In this document: in pieces, positions 48,711 through 59,029 of the stretch
How positions within the stretch are numbered: position 1 is the first letter of the stretch
Layout: each line of letters starts with the position of its first letter
Source: Ramazzottius varieornatus
Lineage: Eukaryota > Tardigrada > Eutardigrada > Parachela > Ramazzottiidae
Assembly (NCBI GenBank): GCA_001949185.1
Contig: BDGG01000011.1
Location: 418,454-482,453 of the forward strand
Direction: 5' to 3'
Length of the DNA: 64,000 nt
Program-made: the position numbers and the translations under genes
The notes under the pieces: generated by a model
Told to the model about the DNA's origin: nothing
Seen by the model: the letters and a program-made list of their open reading frames with translations, nothing else
Database searches by the model: none

Positions 48711-49445
48711 GACGTTGCTGTCTAACCATATTAAATTAGCTCATTCTGCGTCGATTCGACTCAATTGTACTGCACACTAGCCGGTGTCGAGTCGTATTCA
48801 ACCTACTGTATACTGACAACTAATTCCGGCCACTTTCAAACTACCACGTCTCTACCTGCTGAAATAGTGCAGAAATTTCCTGACAGAAGTTCTTCACAAT
48901 TTCGGGGGCCATGGCTGCAGTTCCTTGCCCATTCCGTAACCTTGGCAGAACTTCAGTAACGGTTCTACAGTGCAGGAGTTCTGCCTAGGCGTGTTAAATA
49001 GCATTGGGATGTGACCGTGGTCGGGTTGCGACCACCCTATGCGCACCGGTAGATGTAATGTGTTACCTGAAAACCTGACCACTTTGGTTTGCAATGCACG
49101 TTGGAGAAAGTCCCTTTCGATCAGTACCGACTGAAGAGTAGTTCATCCGTGACTCAAGGCCAAGTGGCTAGGCAATCTTTCAGCTAATCGTTCATGATTG
49201 TCCACGGCTCTCGCGGTTGTTGCGGTGAGATCTAGCCCTTATGATCTCGAAATACACTTCCGAAAACGGTACGGATAGATGTAGATGTGGGTGCTCCTTG
49301 GGCATGCCTGTTTGAAGTGTCGGTTTTCTTCTCAGGAATGCAGTTCCCCATCAACGACGGTGAGCCATGGGGACTACCGCTCAAGTTCAAACTTCTGCCA
49401 GCTCACCTGAAAGACCTTGGCTATCAAACATACGCGTTGGGGAAG

Positions 49446-51117
49446 GTAAAGTGTCAATAAAACGGGTCCAGATCAGCATGAACGTTACCGGTAGCCAGCA
49501 CGAGCCTGCCAATCCACGGTTGTCAATAATCAATCAATAAGCAATGCAGAATATCGCTTTCGATTCGACGAACTAACTCACCGTTGGTACTTGTAATATT
49601 GCACCTACCGGGTGGCGCCCACTAATTCACTCTCCAGTATACTGCGCTTACTGACCTACTACACACCGTTCGATGGAAAAATATTGCTCTCTCTAGGGAG
49701 CAGTTTCAAGGGGCAAAAGTTTAATCACGTGACTTTCTGCTGCTAAAACTAGAAGATGGTCCCACTCGTGACTCGGCGTACTTCTGGGATCTTCCGTTCC
49801 GACGGTTCCGTATAGTGTGGACAGCTGCTTACAAGATTTACTTCAGCTTGCTTGATGGGTATGCCTTGATAGACCATACGTCCACCTACCGTGCGCAACG
49901 AAAGTTGACTCAGATTAATCGATGGTAGAGAAACAGAAGTTACAGCCTACCACAGGTAGATTTCTTCAAAAGTAAGCTTTTTACGGTCAATAAAACATTC
50001 TGTTTTCTATCGTCAAACAGAAAACCTCAGTTATCTCCCGGTAGAGAAGTGTTCGGTTTTATTTACTGTTTTTAGTGACTGATTTTTGTGGACGAACGTT
50101 TAATTGCTCGTTGCTCCCGGGAGGGGCTTTGAGCTTTCGTTGTAACCACAAGACTTGCACCACTGAAACTTAAGGTTGATGCGATCTGAAAAATCGACTC
50201 ATACAAACTTGACTTTGAAACTAGCCAACTGATTTGCCGAAAACCTAGCATTGGCGGGTTTTGGGGAAAACTCTGTTGAAGAACAGAATTGTTTCGCCAT
50301 AATAGCTATTTTGCGAAATAATGCCGAAAAGACGTATTGTGAATATGGCTACTTTTGATACACAAATGTCTGGCCTGTTCCCTGTAACCAAAGCGGAAGT
50401 CATCCTCAGGTCCTGGACTTAATCGTAGAGCTGAAAAGTTAGCGGCAATTAGGCCGCGCCACCCGGGAGAACGGATTAGTCCGGGAAATCCGAGGTCAAT
50501 AGACAAAGAGAAATTTGTGTTCCGTAGTCGGCTGTTGGTTAACGGTTGTCCTGGCTAGTCACCCGTTACACGTGTAATACTACAAGTACTAACGGTGCGT
50601 TATCAATTCCAATCGAAAGCGATATTCTCCATTGCTTAACACCTGCAGCACCACGTGTTTTATGTCAAAATTGAACCATGGGGTGCGAAACGATCCCAGA
50701 GTTTCTGCCTGGTTAAAAAACGAGCGCCACCGCCCCTTGACCAATAGCAACGTTCCCATTCTAACCGGCGCATGACACCATGTGTAGTAATCATTTAATC
50801 CACCACTTCATCGGGGAAACACAGGACTGAAGAACAAACAACCTCTCCAAGTTTACTAATACGACGTGAAGCTATTCTTCTCACACTCAGAACAAGTTAA
50901 AGTTTCAATGGACTTGTGGTGCAATTCACAGACAGGGATATAGAATGCACTGCCAGTTCCCTACCTGGCTTTTAATCCGGCCAGCATGTTTTAGCCGGGC
51001 CGTAACCGTAAGAATATTCACCTTGACATAAAAGCAGGGAAGAAGAGCTGCTTCAACTTTCCGTAATAATCATGAACTGTGCCCTGCTTGCACAAATTTT
51101 CAGATATCATACGATGC
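49446..51117. other. Gene-free region
   Basis: No exon, hairpin or repeat recognised beyond short A/T runs. Confidence 0.3.
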
Positions 51118-51216
51118 TGAAAATACATCCCTTCCGGTGGTCACGTGACCTTAGTTACCATTGACCGATGTTATAAGACCACGTGACCACCGGAAGAGAT
51201 GCATTTTGAGTACTGT
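51118..51216. repeat. Short hairpin MITE
   Basis: TCCCTTCCGGTGGTCACGTG faces CACGTGACCACCGGAAGAGA, with AAATACA and TGCATTTT at the outer ends. Total length about 100 bp. Confidence 0.8.
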
Positions 51217-51274
51217 ATATAAACGATAGCCGATGTTCCGGGTAATGGGGCCGCCGCTGTCCATATGCTGAAAA

Positions 51275-51870
51275 TCGATCATAGTCACCTCACGGTCTTC
51301 GCTTTTTTATCAAATCTTTTGACCTAGCCATCCAAGTTCAGAAACTTGAAAGCCATCAGGTAGACGACACTTTAGGCTTTTCGGTCACATAACAAGCCCT
51401 TTAGTTTTCCAGTCAGCCAACCAGTAGGCTTTGGTGGCTTGGACAAGGACAAGAGGGTCTTCTCAAGTCCTGCTCCCATCATCTGGCCAATGCCGGATGA
51501 AAAGGAGGGGAGATAGTCATCGAGAAACTATACACCCCATCAAAAAAGGGGGCAAAGTGGGGCGTAGATACCAAATGGAAAATGTTCTTTTCTAGTGCAA
51601 TCGATTGGACAATGCTTTTGCTACACTCTGGCCGTTTGGGTTTTTCACCAATGCCATCAGTTGACCAGAGAGCAGGACTTGAAAAGACCCTCTTTTCCTT
51701 ATCCGAACCACCAAAGCTTACTGGTTGGCTGACGGGAAAACTAACGGGCTTGTCACGTGACCGAAAAGCCTAAAGTGTCTCTACCTTGTGGCTTTTGAAT
51801 TTCAGAAATCGGATGACTAGGTCAAAATATGTGCTCGAGAAAAGCGAAGAGAATGAGGTGATGATGACCC
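51275..51870. mobile_element. Foldback element with about 240-bp inverted arms
   Basis: The left arm (about 51280-51515) and right arm (about 51630-51865) are inverted copies. Shared blocks include ACACTTTAGGCTTTTCGGTC, AGCCAACCAGTA.GCTTTGGT, AGAGGGTCTT.TCAAGTCCTG, and further out TTTTGACCTAG and CTTCGCTTTT. The loop is about 110 bp. No coding content and no clear TSD. Confidence 0.85.
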
Positions 51871-54599
51871 GTGACACTGGCTGTCTTTCCAGTGAAGTAT
51901 CAGTTTCTGCACTGGACCTGAACTAAGAACGACATTACTCCCATAACGAGAACTTAAATTAATGGGACTGGAATATGTATTCGGGAACTGGAATAGAAAC
52001 TGAAATACCAAAACAGGAAATGATACATCACTGAGGTTATCTAGATTCCATATAGCGACTCGTCCACAGCAGGGAGTATCGCCTGCGGAGATTGATGGAG
52101 CGTGTTGTTTGGGATTGATAATTAGGGTTCATGGTGGCATGCTTTTTGTGGGAAACTTCGTCGGGGAAGGAGATCATGGAGAGAGAAGGTGTTCGGAACT
52201 CGGCCACGAGGTTGCTCGTGGCCGGGACTTTTGGGGTACAAGGCTGTTAAAAAAATTGTTCTTCGGAGCAGCCTGTGATTTTTAGGGGAAAGAGTTCTTC
52301 GCGGCAAATGCCGTTAGGTTCGCAAGTTAGAGGAAAGAATATGTCAGGCAAAATTGTCGCGAGGGTTCCAGGACCGGTACCGAAGAAAACCTTGAAGTTC
52401 CGGCACGGTAAAGTAAGACACATAAACATGCAGTAGCTGCTACTGTAAGTAGGAAAGCGACGGTAATTGTGGTCGCAATACCATTGTACAGTGAAGGCAG
52501 TAGCTATCAAGGCCAGGATAATCAGAATCGCTTTCCGACTTTCCAGTAGCGACAAGTCTCAGTACATAGTGCAGTGAATGGCTAATGTGGCATATCACAT
52601 TGGCTGTACCTCCTTACCGGCACAGCCGGAATTCACACCTGGACATTATACCTCAAGCATCTGGTGCAGAAAGAAAGTATGAACTTTACTCCGCAGCTCC
52701 TTCGTCAATTAGATGGTTTAAAGTTTGGGCAGAAAACCTTTTTATTAGCCTTTCCACAATTTTTGTGCAATCCTCGAAAGCAAATTGACGGTTGGGCCAG
52801 TACGTTTATACGCGTATGTTATGGCCTTTGACGAGCAGCCACCTGCGTACACTATGACATTGTGCCAATGATTGTTTCACGATCAGGCTTGGAATAAAAT
52901 TAATCGGTTACTGGCCATCTGCAGAAAGTCAGTTCCCATCAGGGTAGCTACGCCGACGTGATTTAATCCACATCCAGCGTACATGATGTCGTGTAGCAGA
53001 AGGTAAGCGCGGTATGAAGTGTGTTTGATGCCGGAAATTACGTATTAAGAGAGTGTATACATTGGACAATGATGGTTGAATATCTTGCCCACCCACCCCT
53101 GCAAAGTACTCCAAGCTTCCTCAAGTTCTCGCGCGAGGTCGCCCAACCATTTCCGCCACCAAACAATATTCCAACACTCGCTTTGTCCTCTTAGCCCTTG
53201 ACTATGGTCTACGTCCTACATGACATGCTACACTCTTCCTCCTTCAGCGGAAATGTCCCAGTTCGCTTCTTATGACGCGGTGGAAGATTCTGCGATGACG
53301 TCACATCACCATTAATTAATCTAGTGGCAAATGCCGAACGATCGCGGCAAATGGCCAGTAGCTGTCATGCTGTAAATTTACTGTTTTTTACTTTCATGGC
53401 TTGTTCCTGAACGTCTGTCTTACAAAATTATGACAGGTTTAAACATACCATAATGTAATTGAGCGTTATAATACAATAATGGCCAATGTAAAGACGCTAT
53501 AATGCCGGAATAAATATGTAAATGCTAAGCAGGCATGTACCTTGACATTCGAAGGTAACAGCATGAAGATATCGCTGCATAATTGACGCATGCATGCATG
53601 CTGTAATGCCTGATGCTTTCAATGTCACGAGCGTTAAGGCTTTAAACTCTGCGGAAAACTATGAAAGCAGTGTTAGGTAGCAAGTAGACTAGGAATGTGA
53701 TCTATTTGATAAGATGCATAAATTAATTTTGAAAGGACATTGAATTGCCGGTAAAGTGCACTGTAATCCCCCAAAGCTGTATATACTACCGTCCGACGCA
53801 GTGGGCCCGTTTGGCAGTGCAGTGTATGGAGCCCAGCATAGCCAGCTCCTCAGACGGCTTAACGCCTTATTGAAGATCAACGGTAGGCAGTAAAGCCTGA
53901 CCGTGTCTATATAAACGGAGTTAGCATCGATGGCCATCGAGGCCTGTTACAAGCCAGTAGAGAGCCTCGCCACATCCGACCCGTAGAAATCTCCTTCTTT
54001 CTCCAGCCAATGTCTCCTTGACACGACTACACGCAGTCTGCTTCTCCAAGGTTTCCAGTTATAACCGTTAGCTTGGACCAAGACGCCGAGCTGTGCAGTC
54101 ATCATCACTGTGTCACTACGGGTGTGTCAGCTGTAACTTTTGTCTTTCTGGGAAATAGTTACTGTTGATACCAAAAACCCAACGGCATCGAGAAACCTTT
54201 TTGTCTGCTGTCGGTCAACATCGAGTTATTCCTGGCTCCAAACCCTGGTCGGGACTTGTCTCTGTGTATCGTTTGGACTTACATGACCGCTGGCGACTCT
54301 GGAAACAATGGGACCTGTTGATTTGAACTCTTAGTTGGCAAGAAAGTTATTCTTCGTACTGACTGACCATTCGATCGTCCACTGTTCACTTTTTTCTCTC
54401 TTGCCGCAAACCCGTGTGCTTCTGTCATGACCATGACCTGGACGAAGATCTTCCCTGTGGACGTACGACGTATCCTGCCGAGTGGTCAGTTTTGGATATG
54501 GCTTCCTCTTCTGCGGGTAAGCATCAATTTTTTCATCAGCTTCCTTGGTATATTTCTGGTCAGACTGAGCCACGGGTGGTCTTCTCAATAGTACGGCTG
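51871..54599. other. Gene-poor region
   Basis: Contains a minus-strand frame at 52247-52555 with a hydrophobic start but no ATG. It also has a segment at about 53112-53200 similar to 36118-36210. No gene is supported. Confidence 0.35.
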
Positions 54600-54641
54600 A
54601 AATTATTCCGTATGGCAGAATTCTGCCATACGGAATAATTT
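54600..54641. repeat. Perfect 42-bp palindrome
   Basis: The arms AAATTATTCCGTATGGCAGA and TCTGCCATACGGAATAATTT meet at a central AT within GAATTC without any spacer. It can form a 21-bp perfect cruciform. Confidence 0.97.
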
Positions 54642-55305
54642 TTCAAAGTAAATTCTACAGCAGAGCGACCTAAACCGCGCTCTGCACCGTTAGGAAAGTG
54701 ACGATGGCGTTCTCAAGGTCAGCAAAATTCCGACAGCACCACAGGATACGAAACAAGCAATTGGGATTTATTCTTGACCAGTAAAGACATGATTATCTGC
54801 CACTTACCGAGTTCGGGTCTTCTGTGCCCCTGCATCGTTTTTTGTCTGGTTTGGTGAGTATGAACAAACACAGAACGTCGTTTAGTTCAACATAGCCGGA
54901 CTGTTCAGCCTTAATTTTAGGGCTCTTCGACAAGCCAAAGAACCCACGGCCGAAAGCCGTTCGTCTAGTTGTCTGTTTCCAGTGTCACACATGTGTCAGC
55001 ATTATTTTTGGTTAGCTCTGAAATTTGGGAGGTTAGCTCATTTGATCACGATCAAACATAATAAACAATTCTGTTGGTTTCAAAATAACCCTGACCTTCG
55101 GCGGCGTTTGATATGAGGCTGGTGATGGAAGAATGGAATGTTTACGGGAGATACTTGATTCTGTTGACATGAGGACAAAAGAGGCTGCTTGACGTTGGCG
55201 ACCTTAGGGTGAAGCCTCAAGCCGGGGTAGCGCTTCTTAAGACGGGCACTTGAGCCGCCGATCATTATGACGTAAGACTGGACAATCCCTATTCTTTCCT
55301 TGCAG
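54642..55305. other. Upstream flank of the ZP-domain gene
   Basis: Should contain the first exon and promoter of the ZP gene. Candidate ATG-plus-donor pairs at 54498 (GCGG|GTAAGC) and 54703 do not match the phase of the next exon, so the first exon is not placed. Confidence 0.35.
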
Positions 55306-57860
55306 ATATTGTTGTCCTTATGCCTGCTCAAGACGACGGCCAAGGCTGAGTTTAGTAAGTCCAGCTTATGTTACCGTCTTACCCACCTGCCCAAGGTCCA
55401 CCCCTATTGTCTGGTCGGTTACGCGACGTTTCCCCTCTCTCTCTCTTTGTAGTCGACAAGGTCGAATGCGAGAAGGACAAGATGCTGGTCTACATCAACG
55501 AACGCAAAGTCCAGGAAGAATTTCCCGGAGTCACCGTTGATCGATATGTTGTCTATGTCAACAACTACAAAGACACTTGCAAAGACGATTCCGGCGCCAT
55601 AAGGTACGCTCGAATAATTTCCTATATTTCGAGAAGGTCCACCATGCATGATACGAATAAAGGTCACTGCAATAGATTGACGATTTTCAGTGGCTGGCAC
55701 TCAGCCCAGGGAAAACCGATTTGCAACCGTCGATAGTGCAAGTTTTGAGATGTATCATCCAGTAATTCTGCCAAACCATCTCCCATTGGTAAACGGTCAA
55801 GACCATTATGTGGTCAAAACATCTGGCCTAGCCATGGCTGGAAAAGCCACTTGGTCTTTCTACGATCTAAAAATTGTTTCCTTGAACAAGACAAGAAGGG
55901 AGCGGCCTTACTGGATGGAACATTGCGTTTGTTCATGCGCATATGCCTTGCAGCAACTCTTATACACGAATCGACACCTGAATTGAAACTCTAGAGTTCA
56001 TTAAACTTGGTAATTCTCTGTGAAACTTCTTCTTTGATATTTCAGTCCGGGAGTGAGTTTTTCCAAAGTATTCCAAAAATATTTCTTAACCCGCACAAAG
56101 ATAAGCAGCATCCTCTGCGGTTTCAACCGCTTGTTTTGGGATGTTGCAGTTCGAGCGGGAACCTGATGTCAAAGCGGTTTGTGGTCTGGTTGAACGCTCA
56201 GTGTGGGATCGACAGCGCGTCGGACAACACGATGGGCCTGCAGAAAGAATGGCTGGTCTATCAGACAACTATCCGGTTAGAAGCCTTGAACCCGCGACCT
56301 ACCGACGGTCGAATACTGGAACAACGCGTCAAATGCGTCTACTCCACCACACACCAAGCCGTCGCTGCGTCCAACAAACTCATCGTCAACGAGTAAGGCT
56401 CTGTTAAATATGAGCACACTGCTTAACTTTATCATATACGTAGAAAACACTGCAACTTACGGAACAAAGCGAGGGTATTTCGGTTGCAGCGCACCGGGCA
56501 ACTTTGATAGGATAGCGCAATCATCGGGAGTGTCGAGCACGGGCGCCGGTACGGTGGAAGGTAGCGCGCCGTCCGTCGAAGACTTTATCGAGCTCTTCTT
56601 TGCCAACTCCGACCCACAGTTTACACCGCTGACGGAAGCCACCATTGGAGATACCGTCCGGGTTGTCCTGCGCATGACGACCAACGGTAAGTTCTTCTGA
56701 TGAATTTCTGCGGCTGTTGGGAAGTTTCTGGAAGAGTGATGTTGGGTATTTTCCTTCGCAGTGGCGTATTCGACGATGAAACCGGAATTCTGCATCGTCT
56801 CCAACAAGCCATACAGTAATCGCAACGATCCGGATTTCCGAGAGCTCATCCTCGTCAAGGACGGGTAGGCTAAGTCTCTTGTTTGATGTCGTCCACGTAT
56901 CACATTGCATGCCGTCTACATTGCCAGCATGGGTCGACATGTCATAAAATCAAAAACAAAAGTATTCCAAAAAGCAGAATGCTTGAAAAAAATAGCATCT
57001 AAACTTCAATAAAATTTTTCTATGTTAGAAAATTAATGGGTCAGCGGCAATTCGGTTTAACCACCAGTAAAAAAACACTTAGCTTTGTATTGGTGTTGAT
57101 CACAAAGACTGTTCCTAACCAAGGTTCCTTTCGATCAGTCTCTTGGTCTTGCAGGTGCAGCATAGACTCAATACCACCCTTGATTCCCAAGATGGTGTAC
57201 CGCGCCGCCTTGTCAACCGGCGAACCCGAAATGTATTACAGCAAGTTCGTCATGTTCCAAATGGGCGATTTCAGCGAGCTTCACGCCATGTGCAACGTCC
57301 GCCTATGCATTACCAACGCGGAAGCAGCTTGTGACACTCAGTCACCGGTGCGGTCGCTCTATCCGTTTTTTGTTCATTGAAAATACCTTAATGGATTCTC
57401 ATTTTCCATCATACAGCGAGGATGTTTCGAATCTGTCAGGAGAAAGCGTTCCGCACCATATCAACTGCCGCAAAGTCGCATGATCACCATCAGCACCCAT
57501 AATGCTTCAATCGACAACACGGCCTCGGATGTCTTGACGGTCTCTGGAAGGCTGGTCATCCAGAGTGCCGACAGCTCAGGTTTGTTTATTTTCACTAAGA
57601 AGGGTCCAGTTTCGGTCATCAACGTGTTGGTGTTTGCAGGTAGTACATCGCAACACGTCGGTCACTTCTGTTTCCCGACGCTGTCTTTCTCCGTCCTGAC
57701 GGGAGTGTTAGGCTGGTTCTTTGCACTGTCGTTCATTGCTACAGTTTGCCTAGCTTACTTGCTGAAACGCGAGAAAAATAAGAACCAATGGCTTCACAGC
57801 AAATATATGGGCGCTGCCTCTGATTGTTCTCACAGCTCCATTGCTGAACTGAAATATTGA
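55306..57860 (+). CDS. ZP-domain type I membrane protein (first exon not found)
   Basis: Eight exons: 55306-55354, 55453-55603, 56150-56392, 56490-56686, 56762-56864, 57155-57347, 57417-57579 and 57640-57860, all phase-consistent, about 440 residues without the missing start. A hydrophobic leader remnant (ILLSLCLLKTTAKAEF) leads into IDKVECEKDKMLVYI, the start of a ZP domain. Further blocks are KRFVVWLNAQCGIDSASDN, TIGDTVRVVLRM, FCIVSNKP and FHA-free ELHAMCNVRLCI with paired cysteines. A furin-type RRKR site lies at the start of exon 57417-57579. One TM helix (GVLGWFFALSFIATVCLAYLL) and a short tail end the protein. ZP proteins polymerise in apical extracellular matrix, cuticle or egg coats after furin cleavage. 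The exact subfamily is unknown. Confidence 0.88.
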
Positions 57861-59029
57861 TTTCCTCTTATTGACCATTATGTCAACATTCCCGCCTTTT
57901 CGCCTGTCTTTTCCTTCATCTACTACTCTTGTTTTTCTAGTTTTGAGCTTGTTCATCTTACGCGCCAGATCTCCAGCAACTGGGTTCTGACCAACGGCCT
58001 GCTTGTTAAAACATGCTTTATAATTCGGTTTACCGAATTTCGCTAACAAGTAAATTACGGCCGACGCTCGGGCCCATATCGCAGGAGCATAGAGGAGAAT
58101 TTCCAACACAGTTTGAACTACAGACATAGAGAAAAGAACCTGGAAGGTATTGTGGGATCCGGGAGTAACGGCTCCGAGACGCTGCAGTGACGTAACGTTC
58201 TTTGGTTGAGACTTGAGAAATTTGCTTGATCAGAAACTCATCGGCCCAAAAGCTGCTTTGTATGCTTGGGACAGAACAGGACACGCTATTGGGCCAGTTC
58301 CAGCCAGACACGACAGTACCGGTATAATAGGCTGATGAGTTCGTGATCAGTCAAAACTCTCAATCAAGGAACTTTTCCTCACTGCAGCGTCTGAGAGCCG
58401 TTGCTTCCTGATCCCGCAGTATCTTCCAGGATTTATCTTCTGACTGTGTAGTTCAAAGTGGAAAGAAAATTCTCTTCTATCTTCTTGCGATTTATGTCTA
58501 AACGTCCGGATTTAACGGTTGGCGACTCATGCGACAGGAAGCGGAAGGCAGAATAGCGAGTAGAAGGAAATTGCACGACAGGCAAATTCTTAAACAGCAA
58601 CATTATAATTACGAGGTAGAGAAAACAATTCGGGCACAGCGATTTTTGCATCATAATTCAAGCATATTTTTTCTGAGCTCCTGCTGCATGTAATCACGTG
58701 CTTATTGCTTCCAAAGCTACATCAATCCCTCTCCTCAAGGTCCATATAGGTTTGGGAACGATGAAACGTTGTGCAGTAGGTCAGAAGACGGTATCGTGAG
58801 GGAGAGACGCAAAAAAACCCAAAGTTGTATCAACAAGTGTACGGTGAGAAATCAATCAGGCGTCGATAAGAAAGCCTAAACTTTTCGCATTGCCCGAATT
58901 ATGGTGTGAAAGTCGCTGTGCCCGAATTATGTCCTTTACCTCGTATTCGGGTAATAATACTCCGTGGGAAAACAGAGGTCCGTTGGGGACGCCTTCGTCC
59001 CACGGATGTAGATCCTGCCAGGGCACGAA
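57861..59029. other. Intergenic region between ZP gene and sulfatase pseudogene
   Basis: No gene recognised. A segment at about 58600-58645 (minus strand) and one at about 58907-58955 (plus strand) share GTCGCTGTGCCCGAATT..TACCTCGTA. They form an inverted pair 300 bp apart, close to the end of the sulfatase pseudogene. Confidence 0.4.

Larger units (their letters stand above)
45137..49445 (+). pseudogene. Scattered arylsulfatase gene fragments
   Basis: Three exon-like pieces match the sulfatase family and the gene at 59-61 kb. The first ends at 45217 (RKRPNIIFILADDL, donor GTAAAT). The second is 45313-45375 (GRADVSFTEG..TPTPNIDK). The third is 49336-49445 (GMQFPINDGEPWGLPLKFKL..YALGK). The exon that should carry the C-x-P-S/T-R catalytic motif was not found between the second and third pieces, which are 4 kb apart with two MITE-like insertions between. 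The leader-like segment (LLLAISLTLLHVSQVIS) has no in-frame ATG. I read this as a broken paralog; a real gene with large introns is less likely. Confidence 0.65.

Noticed and set aside
52247-52555. 102-codon minus-strand frame with hydrophobic start, as a small secreted protein
   Set aside because: It begins at TTG, not ATG, and has no supporting splice sites or promoter.
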